The notes beneath the pieces were generated by a model. It saw nothing but the letters and a program-made list of their open reading frames with translations. It made no database searches and had not been told where the DNA came from. Of a stretch of 64,000 nt of DNA, positions 52,247 to 61,639 are shown piece by piece. Source of the stretch: Pontibacter sp. Tf4 (GTDB taxonomy: Bacteria > Bacteroidota > Bacteroidia > Cytophagales > Hymenobacteraceae); assembly GCF_014212495.1 (NCBI RefSeq), contig NZ_JACKZC010000009.1, forward strand, positions 166,277 through 230,276, written 5' to 3'. The position numbers and the translations under genes are program-made. Position 1 is the stretch's first letter, and each line of letters opens with the position of its first letter.

Positions 52247-53398
52247 TTATTCCCAGAAGTAAGGTTTAACATTGGTGCCTGCGGTGCGGCAATCCACACA
52301 GCTCTTGTCAGCATACACATACCCGATCGGGCTCATGCTACCACCGACATAAATCCCGGTTACAGGCATAATGTATCCTTCCTTAAAATAATCAACTACA
52401 CTGGCCTGAGCCAGGTACATGGTATCAGAGTAGCAGGAAGGTGCGAACAGGCTCCATTCCCTCGGCAGTTCTTTACTGTCAATAAAAATTCTTTTCTGCT
52501 GCATGGTGCTGGCCGATATATACCCGATCACAGGCTCATTTGAATCGTCCAGGCTGCGGATGTTACCGTTAAGCTGAGAAGGCAGCGGATCGAACAGTGT
52601 ACCGATCTCTTCGGTGTTCTTCTTAAGCGTTTCCCAGTAACTATAGGCCTCCTGCGTCAGGGCATATTGTTTCACCAGTATACTATACTTTATCGCCACT
52701 TTCTCTGAGTTCGACGGAATAGCAAGCAGCTTGTACTTGTTTATTCTGTCCTCGGTCAGGCGTTTGGAATTGCTAAGCTCTATAGTAGTGGATTGTTCCG
52801 TTTTCCAGCAGTTGTAGATGTCTTCATCATTTTCATCGCGGTAATCGATACGGCCATCTATGTATTTAAACGGCGTGAAGAATGCCGAGCGGAAGTGCCA
52901 GGTATGCTCGTACTCCCAGCGGTAGTACCAGGTGTCGTTTGCCGGGTCGTGAGTATTTACGCTTACCTCTACTTTCCCGTCCACCGGTTCCCAGTTCACT
53001 TCATCTATGGCAGGAGTGTGTTTTACTTCTACATATTCCGAAGCATATTCTCTTCCATTTCTTGTCCGGATAAACAGGCGGTATTTTTTCTGGCTATCCA
53101 GTGTAAGGTCGGCAGATACATAGATGCCATTACCTTGCTGATGTACGCCATATTGTTCGCCATCTTCCGCTTCAATCATAACTATAGCGCCATTTTCAGC
53201 TGGCGGCATAGTTTCCTCGTCCAGGTTCTGGGTGCGCAAAAGCTGTATGGTGCTCGGGCCGTTGGCATTTATAAAACCGTTTACTACCAGGTAAGAGTTA
53301 GGCCCCTGCATTACTTCCGGCAGGTAAGGCTCCACGCAGCCACTAAGCAACAATATAAAAAACAGGCCTATCGTATTTTTCCAGTTCATGATCTTCAT
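52247..53398 (-). CDS. DUF4249 lipoprotein (second copy)
   Basis: A 383-residue lipoprotein from ATG 53398, four bases after the receptor stop; the frame is open further upstream but that part overlaps the receptor. Lipobox LLLSGC, then EPYLPEVMQGPNSYLVVNGFI, the DUF4249 N-terminus. Two CxxC-like Cys near the C-terminus (KSCVDCRTAG) may bind metal or form a disulfide. It would be the lipoprotein partner of the receptor. Compare the shorter homologue at 8459-9259. Confidence 0.88.
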   Translation of the reverse strand: MKIMNWKNTIGLFFILLLSGCVEPYLPEVMQGPNSYLVVNGFINANGPSTIQLLRTQNLDEETMPPAENGAIVMIEAEDGEQYGVHQQGNGIYVSADLTLDSQKKYRLFIRTRNGREYASEYVEVKHTPAIDEVNWEPVDGKVEVSVNTHDPANDTWYYRWEYEHTWHFRSAFFTPFKYIDGRIDYRDENDEDIYNCWKTEQSTTIELSNSKRLTEDRINKYKLLAIPSNSEKVAIKYSILVKQYALTQEAYSYWETLKKNTEEIGTLFDPLPSQLNGNIRSLDDSNEPVIGYISASTMQQKRIFIDSKELPREWSLFAPSCYSDTMYLAQASVVDYFKEGYIMPVTGIYVGGSMSPIGYVYADKSCVDCRTAGTNVKPYFWE

Positions 53399-53402
53399 GC
53401 GC

Positions 53403-56183
53403 TTAAAACTTAAAGTTATAGGTAACGGTAGGTATCGGCTGCCCGAAAACCGACATCTTGTACCCTTTAATGATGCCATTCTCCGATTTAAAGTAAACCG
53501 AGTACGGGTTCTTTCTACCGGTCAGGTTGTACACGGCAATGGTCCAGGAGCTGTGCGCCAGCTTCTTTATTTTGTGGTTGCCCTCTATGTTCACGGCCAG
53601 GTCTACGCGGTAATAATCCGGGATGCGGTACTCGTTGCGGTCGGAGTATACAATGCGGTACGAGCTGCCGTCGTAGTACTTGGCCAGGGGCAGCGTGATG
53701 GGTCTGCCGGTACTATAGGTAAAGTTTAACGACGAGCTGAAACGCTGGCTGAATCTATAGTTGCTGATAAGGGTAAAGTCGTGCGGTTTGTCGAAGTTGC
53801 TTGGGTACCACTCGCCTCTGTTTATGATCTCAGACGTGCCGGCATCATTTACACGTGCCAGCGTGCGGGAATACGTATAGCTTACCCAACCGTTCAGTTT
53901 ACCCGTAGCTTTCTTCAGCATCAGTTCCACCCCATAGGCTTTGCCCTCGGCATTGGCTACGTCGGTCTCTATGTGGTGATTCATGATAATGGAGGCGCCG
54001 CTTCTGTAATCTAGGAAGTCCTTCATCCATTTATAATAAGCCTCTGCCGAAAACTCTACCGTATTGGCTCTCAGGTTACGGTAGTAGCCCAGTGCTATCT
54101 GGTCTCCTATCTGCGGACGGATATTGCTGTCGCTCAGTTTCCAGGTATCGGTCGGTGACATAGAAGCTGTATTGGACAACATATGCACGTACTGGCGCAG
54201 TCTGTTATAGCTCAGCTTTACCGACGAATTATCGGTCAGGCCATATCTTGCTGAGAAACGGAACTCCGGCCCGTGATACGTGGCAATGGATTTGCCGGAA
54301 GCATAGCTAACCGTATCGGTAATGGTACCCTCTGTTTTAGGCACACCGGCCGCGTAGGTGTATACATCGCGTGGGCCATAGGCATTAAAGAAAGAATAGC
54401 GCAGGCCGATGGATATGGAAAGGCGCTGGTTTACTTCGTACTGATCTGAGATGTAAACCGCTGCTTCCATCGCTTTCTCACCCTGTAACTTATCGTCCTT
54501 TATCAGCGATTGAGCACTATTAGGGGTAAGAGAGCCGGGTTGCGTGTCGTAGAAGATGGTGCTTGCGCCAAAGTCTAAGGTATGCTTCTCGTTCGGAAAG
54601 AAATTGAAATCTGCCTGCAGGCCGGTCTGCTTGATGCCAAAGGCCAGGGTAGAAGCATTTACTTCATTCTGCTCGTTTGAGATATCATAATTATACTGGC
54701 TGTGCGTACCGGTAACTACGCTGTATAGTTTATTGTGGAAGTTGTGCTTCCATTTTACACTGGCATTATAGTTTGCGAATCTGTAAAGCGTATCTGAGGC
54801 CAGCTTAAAGCGGTCTTTGCTCAGGTAACCGGTCAGGTAAACGCTGTTCTTGCTGTTGATCTCGTGGCTGATGTGCGCGTTCAGGTCATAAAAAGCGGCT
54901 TCGCTGTCCTTGTACGACTGGTTTGGCAACTGCTTCAGTATCCAGTCGGAGTAGGTGGTGCGGCCACCTAACAGGAAAGAAGATTTTTCTTTCACGATAG
55001 GCCCCTCCAGGGTAAGCCGGCTGGTCAGTAAACCAATACCGCCTGCACCGGTAAATTCTTTTTTGTTGCCTTCGCGGGTTGTTACTTCCAGCACCGACGA
55101 CAGCCTGCCGCCATAGCGCGCCGGCACAGCACTCTTGTATAGTTCTACCGACTTCAGCACATCCGGGCTGAAAGCCGAGAAGAAGCCGAATAAATGTGAT
55201 GGGTTATAAATAGTAGCATCGTTCAGCAGGATCAGGTTCTGGTCTGTAGAACCGCCGCGCACGTTCATACCAGTGCTTCCCTCCCCTACTGATTTTACAC
55301 CAGGCAGGGTAAGCACCACCCGCAGAATGTCCGTTTCGCCAAAGGCGGTCGGCACCTGCTTTATAGTTCTGATGTCAAGGCGCTCCATGCCCATCTGCAG
55401 GCCTCTTACGTTGCGGTCCTTTTCAGCTTCTACCACCACTTCCTTCAGCGAGCGCACATCTTCCTCTACCTCAATGTTCAGTCTGCCATCGCTGTGCAGC
55501 ATAATATTGCGTTTTGCGTTCTTAAAGCCAACTCCACGCACCTTCAGCTCATGGCGGCCAACCGGGAGCGTCAGCGAGTAAAAACCATACTGATCGGTGG
55601 CGGTACCGATGGCCGGAGATTCGATGTAGACGTTGGCGCCGATGATAGGCTCGCCACTGCTGGCATCGCGTAAAGTACCAGCCAGGCTGGCTTTCCCGTT
55701 CTTGCTGTTGCCAGGCACACCGATCTCGTATAGTTTCAATTCAGAACCTGATCTGCGGGTCGGGGCTTCCTGTTGCACGTACAGATCGGCCAGTTCGGGC
55801 TGCTTACCAACTGCTTTTTGGTTCTCTTCGTTAAAAAAGTCATCAGGCAGGCTGGTCAGCAGGGCTTTGTTGGCTGTAATAAAAACCTGCTTTTGCCCGC
55901 TGATAGCGAACTGCAGTTTTGTCTCTTTCAGTGCCTGCTCCAGCACCTGCCCAAGCGGCAGGTTCTGTGCCTGCAGGGTTATTGTAACACTATCGGTAGC
56001 AGCGGCGTCGTAGTAGAACCGGTAGGACGTTTTTGCTTCGAGGTCCTTTACAAATTCCTGGAAGGGTGTACTGGCATACGTACCCATGATCCGGGGCTCG
56101 GCTGGTTGCTGTGCAAAGCATGCTCCTGCAGCACTTGTTATAAGCAGCACGAGCACTATCAGTTTTCGGTAAAAGTTGGCCAT
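53403..56183 (-). CDS. TonB-dependent receptor with STN domain
   Basis: A 926-residue receptor. After a signal peptide (SAAGACFAQQ) comes an STN/secretin N-terminal domain at about residues 30-115 (YASTPFQEFVKDLEAKTSYRF), the type often used with FecR anti-sigma factors, then a CarboxypepD_reg-like domain at about 165-250, a plug (GMNVRGGSTDQNLILLNDAT) and a barrel ending VTYNFKF. The STN domain suggests signalling to an anti-sigma factor, but no FecR or ECF sigma gene is in the window. It is preceded by a small exported protein gene after 45 bases. Confidence 0.93.
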   Translation of the reverse strand: MANFYRKLIVLVLLITSAAGACFAQQPAEPRIMGTYASTPFQEFVKDLEAKTSYRFYYDAAATDSVTITLQAQNLPLGQVLEQALKETKLQFAISGQKQVFITANKALLTSLPDDFFNEENQKAVGKQPELADLYVQQEAPTRRSGSELKLYEIGVPGNSKNGKASLAGTLRDASSGEPIIGANVYIESPAIGTATDQYGFYSLTLPVGRHELKVRGVGFKNAKRNIMLHSDGRLNIEVEEDVRSLKEVVVEAEKDRNVRGLQMGMERLDIRTIKQVPTAFGETDILRVVLTLPGVKSVGEGSTGMNVRGGSTDQNLILLNDATIYNPSHLFGFFSAFSPDVLKSVELYKSAVPARYGGRLSSVLEVTTREGNKKEFTGAGGIGLLTSRLTLEGPIVKEKSSFLLGGRTTYSDWILKQLPNQSYKDSEAAFYDLNAHISHEINSKNSVYLTGYLSKDRFKLASDTLYRFANYNASVKWKHNFHNKLYSVVTGTHSQYNYDISNEQNEVNASTLAFGIKQTGLQADFNFFPNEKHTLDFGASTIFYDTQPGSLTPNSAQSLIKDDKLQGEKAMEAAVYISDQYEVNQRLSISIGLRYSFFNAYGPRDVYTYAAGVPKTEGTITDTVSYASGKSIATYHGPEFRFSARYGLTDNSSVKLSYNRLRQYVHMLSNTASMSPTDTWKLSDSNIRPQIGDQIALGYYRNLRANTVEFSAEAYYKWMKDFLDYRSGASIIMNHHIETDVANAEGKAYGVELMLKKATGKLNGWVSYTYSRTLARVNDAGTSEIINRGEWYPSNFDKPHDFTLISNYRFSQRFSSSLNFTYSTGRPITLPLAKYYDGSSYRIVYSDRNEYRIPDYYRVDLAVNIEGNHKIKKLAHSSWTIAVYNLTGRKNPYSVYFKSENGIIKGYKMSVFGQPIPTVTYNFKF

Positions 56184-56228
56184 TATAGGGGCTTGTTCAA
56201 TAAGAAAATGCTTAACAGAAGGAACGGT

Positions 56229-56984
56229 TTACTCTCCGGTGTTGGCTTCCAGGGAGTCGTAGTGGGCTGCGATTTTTGCAAGGGCGCTTTCACGCTGGTA
56301 TTTGAACCGGATGCTGTTCTCCCTTATAAATTTATTCAGCTCTTTTTTCTGGTCACGCAGCACGTTCAGTACCGAGCCTTTGCTCTTCACCGGATAATAC
56401 ACGCCATCTTTCAGGAGATAGAAGCGGTCGGTTGTTTTGTACTCGCCTTCGTAGCCGTTGTTGGTTACACGCTCCTGCAATACTTTCTCGCGACGATGCA
56501 GGGCTTTAGTCTCGCCATCGTACAACAAACTATAGAAGCCTGGTTTTAAAGAAGCTTTGGCAGCGCTGTCGACAGCAATCCGGATAAACGTGTGTTTCCC
56601 GATCTCAAACCCGCTTACTTTTTCTTTTACCAGCTTCTGCGATAAACCGCTTACAGGGTGTATGGTGATCACCTCATCCAACTCCACATCATACAACAAA
56701 GGAACGCTACTGTACAGGGCGCCATCGTAGGCTACATTTCCTTCTACAAACGTTTTGGCATCATAATACTGGTTGCCTTCAATGTGCGGACGTACCTGTA
56801 CTCTGTATTCGGAGCCATTGTACAATAAGGCCTGCATGCCTATTGTTTGCTGATAAGATTTAATAGCCCCTGAAACAGATTGCTGCAGAAAGCCGGTATC
56901 GGCTTGCCCGGACTGGGCTTGTACTATAGCAGGCAGGCATAAAAAAGCGACAAGCGCACTGACTGGCAGGAAACGTAATGACAT
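56229..56984 (-). CDS. Exported protein of unknown function at head of operon
   Basis: A 251-residue protein with a signal peptide (residues 1-23, AIVQAQSG). I do not recognise the family. The N-terminal half has beta strands and the C-terminal 60 residues are strongly charged and helical (LRDQKKELNKFIRENSI). It stands first in the operon with the TonB receptor, the DUF4249 lipoprotein and the MG2/plug-like protein, so a role in the same envelope complex is likely. Confidence 0.7.
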   Translation of the reverse strand: MSLRFLPVSALVAFLCLPAIVQAQSGQADTGFLQQSVSGAIKSYQQTIGMQALLYNGSEYRVQVRPHIEGNQYYDAKTFVEGNVAYDGALYSSVPLLYDVELDEVITIHPVSGLSQKLVKEKVSGFEIGKHTFIRIAVDSAAKASLKPGFYSLLYDGETKALHRREKVLQERVTNNGYEGEYKTTDRFYLLKDGVYYPVKSKGSVLNVLRDQKKELNKFIRENSIRFKYQRESALAKIAAHYDSLEANTGE

Positions 56985-57019
56985 AGCTGGCTAAAAGGTA
57001 GTTGTTAAAGTTGGTGCTT

Positions 57020-57050
57020 TAAATATATACCTTTTTAATGTTGTAACAAC
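57020..57050 (-). promoter_or_regulatory. Probable promoter of the receptor operon
   Basis: On the minus strand GTTG (57050-57047), 19 bases, TATATTTA (57027-57020): one change from each half of the consensus. The ATG is 36 bases downstream. Confidence 0.55.
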
Positions 57051-57114
57051 TGAACACGTTTATAATTTTACTATTGTATCTACGAAAAGCTAAATAGTTT
57101 CTACCAAACCGGGA

Positions 57115-58260
57115 TCAGCGGCATTGTTCGGCCAGTTTGTAAACGGCTTCGGTAAAAGTGCCCCAGCTAAAGCGCTGCTTGTATTCTCGGATATGCTGCT
57201 CCAGTTGCGCAGCCCGCCCGGAACTATAGAAATTGAGGATGGCATTGGCTATAGTTTGCGGCTGTGGTGCTACCACATATCCCACTTTGCCATCGGGCAC
57301 CAGCTCGGCCAGGCCACCTACATCGGTTACCACCATAGGCTTGTTAAAATGATAGGCAACCTGTGTTACGCCGCTCTGTGTGGCATGTTTGTATGGTTGT
57401 ACCACCAGGTCGGCAGCGCAGAAATAATGGCGCACTTCGGCGTTGGGAATAAAATCAGTGTGGAGGATAAGCTGTTGCTGCAACTGCAGTTCTTCTATCA
57501 GTTTATAGTAGTGCGAGGCTTCTTCATAGAACTCACCAGCCACGATAAGCTTCAGGTTTTTGAGGGCTTTGATGCGCGGATCGGCCATGGCCTGCAGCAA
57601 CAGGTCGAGCCCTTTGTAAGCGCGTATAAACCCGAAGAACAGCAGATAACTATAGTTTGGATCAAGCCCGAGTGCAGCACAGGCCTCCGTTTTGGATTCT
57701 ATAGTTCCGAAGTTATCATAGAGCGGATGGGCTAAATACAGGTTTGGCTTATCAGGTTCAAAGCGCTGCAGGTCCTGCTGCACCGACCGCGACATGGTTA
57801 TAAACCCGTGGCAGGCACCAAGGAAATATTTTGTAAAAGGTACATCGCCGGGACGCTTCTCATGGGGCACTACATTATCAGTAATAGCTAAAACACGGCT
57901 ATAGTTGTTGCGGCGAATGATGCGGGCTATAGTTCCGAGGGCAGGGCCCATAAACGGTAGCCAGTACCTGAAAATAACAATATCCGGTTTTTGCCTGCGG
58001 ATGTAGTTACCGGTTTTAAGCCAACTGAGCGGGTTAATGGAGTTGATAAGGACTTTGATCTGCAAGCCTTCGGGGGCGGGCTCATCAGAATACTGGCTTT
58101 TGCCCGGGAACAGGAACGACGGATACTGTAAGCTGAAGGTAACGATCTCCACTTCATCGCCATTCTCCTGGAAAGCCTGCGCCAGCCGCTCGTTAAAAGT
58201 TGCCATCCCACCGCCACGCAGCGGGTGTGCCGGGCCAACTATAACTATACGGCGCGCCAT
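57115..58260 (-). CDS. GT4-type glycosyltransferase
   Basis: A 381-residue glycosyltransferase of GT-B fold. N-terminal GPAHPLRGGGMATFNERLAQ is the acceptor-side Gly-rich loop; LLFFGFIRAYKGLDLLLQAM and the donor-binding FNKPMVVTDVGGLAELVPDG are the GT4 signature. It transfers a sugar from a nucleotide donor, probably to an envelope glycan; substrates are unknown. It follows the GT2 gene by two bases and is the last gene of the long minus-strand operon. Confidence 0.9.
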   Translation of the reverse strand: MARRIVIVGPAHPLRGGGMATFNERLAQAFQENGDEVEIVTFSLQYPSFLFPGKSQYSDEPAPEGLQIKVLINSINPLSWLKTGNYIRRQKPDIVIFRYWLPFMGPALGTIARIIRRNNYSRVLAITDNVVPHEKRPGDVPFTKYFLGACHGFITMSRSVQQDLQRFEPDKPNLYLAHPLYDNFGTIESKTEACAALGLDPNYSYLLFFGFIRAYKGLDLLLQAMADPRIKALKNLKLIVAGEFYEEASHYYKLIEELQLQQQLILHTDFIPNAEVRHYFCAADLVVQPYKHATQSGVTQVAYHFNKPMVVTDVGGLAELVPDGKVGYVVAPQPQTIANAILNFYSSGRAAQLEQHIREYKQRFSWGTFTEAVYKLAEQCR

Positions 58261-58262
58261 AA

Positions 58263-59237
58263 CTATACTCTGACAGCGCCCACCTGGTCGCGTACCAGGT
58301 ATTCGTTCTTTTTGCTGGATGTCATGGAGATCATCTCAGCCAGGAAGCCAGCCAGAAACAGCTGCACACCCAGGATTACTGTCACCAGCGCCAGGAAAAA
58401 CAAGGGCTGATCCACAATATCGCGCACGCGGCCATCAGAATACAACCTGAACAGCTTCTGTACGATGAGCCAAACCGTTATACCTAAACCGGCTGTAAAC
58501 ATCAGGGTGCCCAGGGTACCAAAAAAGTGCATCGGGCGTTTCTTAAACCGGCTTACAAACGTGATCGAAAGCAGATCCAGGAAACCGTATACGAAGCGTT
58601 CCAGGCCAAATTTGGTGGTACCATACTTGCGCTCCTGGTGTTTTACCACTTTCTCGCCAATTTTGGTGAAGCCGTTCCATTTGGCAATAACCGGAATATA
58701 GCGGTGCATTTCGCCGTGCACTTCTATCGTCTTTACTACCAGTTGGCGGTACGCCTTCAGGCCGCAGTTAAAGTCGTGTAGTTGTATGCCCGACAGTTTG
58801 CGGGTAGCAGCGTTAAATAATTTGGTAGGAATGGTTTTGCTAAGCGGGTCGTAGCGTTTCTGTTTCCAGCCGCTTACCAGGTCGTATTTCTGGTGCTTGA
58901 TCATGTCGTACAGCGCCGGAATTTCATCGGGGCTGTCCTGCAGGTCGGCATCCATGGTAATTACCACCTCGCCGGCACACCGCTGAAAGCCCATGTGCAG
59001 CGCTGCTGACTTGCCATAGTTGCGGTTAAAGCTGATGCCTTTTACTGTGTTGTCTTCGGCGCTCAGGTCCTGAATCACGTCCCAGGAACGATCGGTGCTG
59101 CCGTCGTCAACCAATATAATCTCATAAGAAAACTCGTGCGCATGCATCACACGTCTGATCCAGCGCACGAGTTCTGGCAATGATTCCTCTTCGTTAAAGA
59201 GCGGAACTACTACCGAAATATCATAAGGGTATTGCAT
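58263..59237 (-). CDS. Membrane GT2 glycosyltransferase (GtrB/ArnC-like)
   Basis: A 324-residue GT2 enzyme. The catalytic domain has VVPLFNEEESLPELV, ILVDDGSTDRSW and TMDADLQDSPDEIP; two membrane helices follow near residues 230-300, as in polyprenyl-phosphate sugar transferases GtrB and ArnC. It probably makes a lipid-linked sugar donor for a later transferase, possibly the adjacent GT4. It lies three bases from the DUF4199 gene upstream. Confidence 0.9.
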   Translation of the reverse strand: MQYPYDISVVVPLFNEEESLPELVRWIRRVMHAHEFSYEIILVDDGSTDRSWDVIQDLSAEDNTVKGISFNRNYGKSAALHMGFQRCAGEVVITMDADLQDSPDEIPALYDMIKHQKYDLVSGWKQKRYDPLSKTIPTKLFNAATRKLSGIQLHDFNCGLKAYRQLVVKTIEVHGEMHRYIPVIAKWNGFTKIGEKVVKHQERKYGTTKFGLERFVYGFLDLLSITFVSRFKKRPMHFFGTLGTLMFTAGLGITVWLIVQKLFRLYSDGRVRDIVDQPLFFLALVTVILGVQLFLAGFLAEMISMTSSKKNEYLVRDQVGAVRV

Positions 59238-59240
59238 TTT

Positions 59241-59771
59241 TTATTCGAACTCCGGCCTGTTTCTTTTCATGATAGCAGAGAGAATCAAAGATAATAGAAA
59301 ACCTATTACAACCGCTCCTATCAGACCACCTAAAATCAAAGCTAACGGTCCCTGGAACTTCTCTGACATGGACATGGCTGCATCTACCTGCTCATCCGTC
59401 ATCCCCTGGTCAAGCAGGGCGTCTATCTGCTTGTCGCGCATACGGCCCATGTACTCGGTATCAACAAACGTGGTATAGATCCACATAAAGATACCTGACA
59501 GCAAGCCCGAAATGGCCGAAACCAGCGTTCCGATGCCAAGCCCCTGCCCATAGGACATAAATCCACCGTTAAGGGTGCGGTATTCTTTCATGGCCAGCAC
59601 AATACCGGCAATCATAATGATGAACGACAGAGCAGATAGCCAGCGGTTATCGCTCATATCCAGCACCATAATGATTAAAGTATAAACGATACTTACGAGT
59701 GCGGTGATGAGACCATACTTCAGCGCTACCGAAGTAACAGAAGGTTGTTGCGTTTGTGAATAGTTGTCCAT
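59241..59771 (-). CDS. DUF4199 membrane protein, copy 2
   Basis: A 176-residue protein with four predicted helices. It has the DUF4199 features: SVALKYGLITALVSIVYTL in helix 1, GGFMSYGQGLGIGTLVSAISG in the middle and a charged loop (MGRMRDKQIDALLDQGMTDEQ) before the last helix. The family is nearly confined to Bacteroidota and has no known function. The paired, diverged copy lies 23 bases upstream. Confidence 0.85.
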   Translation of the reverse strand: MDNYSQTQQPSVTSVALKYGLITALVSIVYTLIIMVLDMSDNRWLSALSFIIMIAGIVLAMKEYRTLNGGFMSYGQGLGIGTLVSAISGLLSGIFMWIYTTFVDTEYMGRMRDKQIDALLDQGMTDEQVDAAMSMSEKFQGPLALILGGLIGAVVIGFLLSLILSAIMKRNRPEFE

Positions 59772-59794
59772 GGTATAAGGTTAAGGGTTAAAGA

Positions 59795-60304
59795 TTACTT
59801 ACGGTAAAATACGGCGGCTACCAACGCAAATATCAACCCTCCAAAAAACCGCTTCACAAAATCATCGGCTGCTAGCATCGATGGCGTGATCGAATCCAGT
59901 GCTTTGTAGCCTTCTTCGTACATACGCTCACCTAAAATTTTTATCTGCTCTTCGCGGGTTTGTTCCAACAGCGCTTTCATTTCCTGTATGTGCTGCTGTA
60001 TCAGTTCGGGGCCTGCGAAATATGCCAGGATAAACACCAGCATAGAGGCGCACAGCGATATATAAAACGTAACAGCTGCCCCAACCCGGAACCCGCGCAA
60101 AAAGCCCAGCTCGGTATCGATAAACTTTTTGTAGTACCTGATTCCCCAGAAAATGGCAAACGGAACAGGTAAGTAACTATAGCGACCGTAATCGCCGAAC
60201 GGGTTTTTCCCGAAAAGATAGACCAGGAGCAGAATAACAAAACAAATTATGCCGCCTGTAACGCCATAGCGTATGCCTACCCTTGTAATTGCCTGATTAA
60301 ACAT
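59795..60304 (-). CDS. DUF4199 membrane protein, copy 1
   Basis: A 169-residue paralogue of the next gene with the same four-helix plan: TRVGIRYGVTGGIICFVIL, GFLRGFRVGAAVTFYISLCA and a long charged loop (EMKALLEQTREEQIKILGER) before the last helix. Its position between the pyrC-like gene and two glycosyltransferases looks like a conserved Bacteroidota gene order (inference). Function unknown. Confidence 0.85.
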   Translation of the reverse strand: MFNQAITRVGIRYGVTGGIICFVILLLVYLFGKNPFGDYGRYSYLPVPFAIFWGIRYYKKFIDTELGFLRGFRVGAAVTFYISLCASMLVFILAYFAGPELIQQHIQEMKALLEQTREEQIKILGERMYEEGYKALDSITPSMLAADDFVKRFFGGLIFALVAAVFYRK

Positions 60305-60373
60305 TATATGAAATTTACCAGCGCAACAGCTATAGTTGCTAACTGTAATATAGTTATAAATTTATGAAAAAGA

Positions 60374-61636
60374 CTAATTTAACACCAGCTGTCCTTTGTG
60401 AATGATGCCGATCACTCTGCCGGTGAGCTGCTGGCCAAAGAACGGACTGTTCACGCCTTTTGACCGGGCAGTACTTTCATCATACACCCAGCTCTGGGTC
60501 GGGTCGAAAATAGTGAGATTGGCTTCTGCGCCTTCGGCTATAGTTGGCTGAGGCAGTTGCAGTATGGTGCGCGGAGCAGTAGTTAGCTTGTCAACTATAG
60601 TTTCCAGAGGCACTGCGTCGGTTAGCGAAGCGTTGGCCACGGCAAAAGCAGTTTCCAGGTTTATGATACCGAACTCTGCCAGGTCAAATTCCAGCTTCTT
60701 GGCTTCGGTATCGTGTGGCTGATGTCCTGAAACTATAGCATCTATCGTTCCATCGGCAAGGCCCTGTTTTATGGCTTCCGCATCAGCAGCACTCCGGAAA
60801 GGCGGGTTTACTTTATAGTTTGTATCAAAAGGAGCAATGGTTTCGTCGGTAAATGCAGCCTGGTAACTGGCTACATCGCAGGTTACCTGCAGGCCATCGG
60901 CTTTCGCTTTCCGGATGCTTTCTACAGCGCCTTTGGTGGATATCAGGGAGAAATGGAGTTTACCGCCTGTGTAAGCCAGCAACTGCAGGTCGCGGGCAAC
61001 TATAGTTTCCTCGGCCAGGGCGGGCAGGCCTTTCATACCCAGCATGGTACTGGCTACTCCTTCGTGCATCTGCCCGAAAGCAGTGAGTCTGGTGTTTTCC
61101 GGCCGGTTCAGCAGCAGTCCGTCAAATAACTGCAGGTACTGTAAAGCCTTCACCATCACTTCAGCGCCCTGTATGGGGTGTGTGCCATCGGTAAACGCTA
61201 TGGCACCTGCCTGCTTCAGGTCTATCATCTCAGTCAGCTCTTTGCCTTCGGCTTCCATAGTTACCGCCGCAGTCGGGTGCAGTGTTACCGGCAACTGTAG
61301 CGACCTGTTCCTGATATAATTGATAGCGCCTTTGGTTTGTACTACCGGGTTTACGTTGGGCAGGCAAAGTACTTCTGTAAAACCACCGGCTGCGGCGGCC
61401 TGTGCCATGCTTTGCAGGTCTTCCTTGTGCTCCAGGCCTGGTTCGCCGGTTACAGCAAACATATCCACCCACCCTGCCGAAACGCACAGGTTATCTGCGG
61501 CTATAGTTGTATCAGCCTGCTTTTCGTCAGGACCAATGTAGGTTATCTTTCCCTGCTCTATTAAAATGTTTTGCTGTTGCAGGTGATGCTTAGATGCTGG
61601 ATGATAGATGGTAGCGGCTCTCAGGAAAATGTTCAT
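60374..61636 (-). CDS. pyrC: Dihydroorotase homologue lacking the metal site
   Basis: A 420-residue amidohydrolase-fold protein aligned with type I dihydroorotase across its length. The metal motif expected as DxHxHLREPG is VDMFAVTGEPG (residues 57-67), with no histidines. The expected HAED is replaced by LNRPEN, and the catalytic DHAPH is SGHQPH. It therefore should not close or open the dihydroorotate ring. By analogy with the inactive PyrC' of Pseudomonas, it may be a structural partner of aspartate transcarbamoylase. It is one gene after the BatA-like gene (3 bases). Confidence 0.88.
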   Translation of the reverse strand: MNIFLRAATIYHPASKHHLQQQNILIEQGKITYIGPDEKQADTTIAADNLCVSAGWVDMFAVTGEPGLEHKEDLQSMAQAAAAGGFTEVLCLPNVNPVVQTKGAINYIRNRSLQLPVTLHPTAAVTMEAEGKELTEMIDLKQAGAIAFTDGTHPIQGAEVMVKALQYLQLFDGLLLNRPENTRLTAFGQMHEGVASTMLGMKGLPALAEETIVARDLQLLAYTGGKLHFSLISTKGAVESIRKAKADGLQVTCDVASYQAAFTDETIAPFDTNYKVNPPFRSAADAEAIKQGLADGTIDAIVSGHQPHDTEAKKLEFDLAEFGIINLETAFAVANASLTDAVPLETIVDKLTTAPRTILQLPQPTIAEGAEANLTIFDPTQSWVYDESTARSKGVNSPFFGQQLTGRVIGIIHKGQLVLN

Positions 61637-61639
61637 GTG

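Noticed and set aside
52247..53479. A longer DUF4249 gene starting at 53479
   Set aside because: The extra 27 residues overlap the receptor's conserved C-terminus and lack a signal peptide; the ATG at 53398 directly precedes the lipobox signal.
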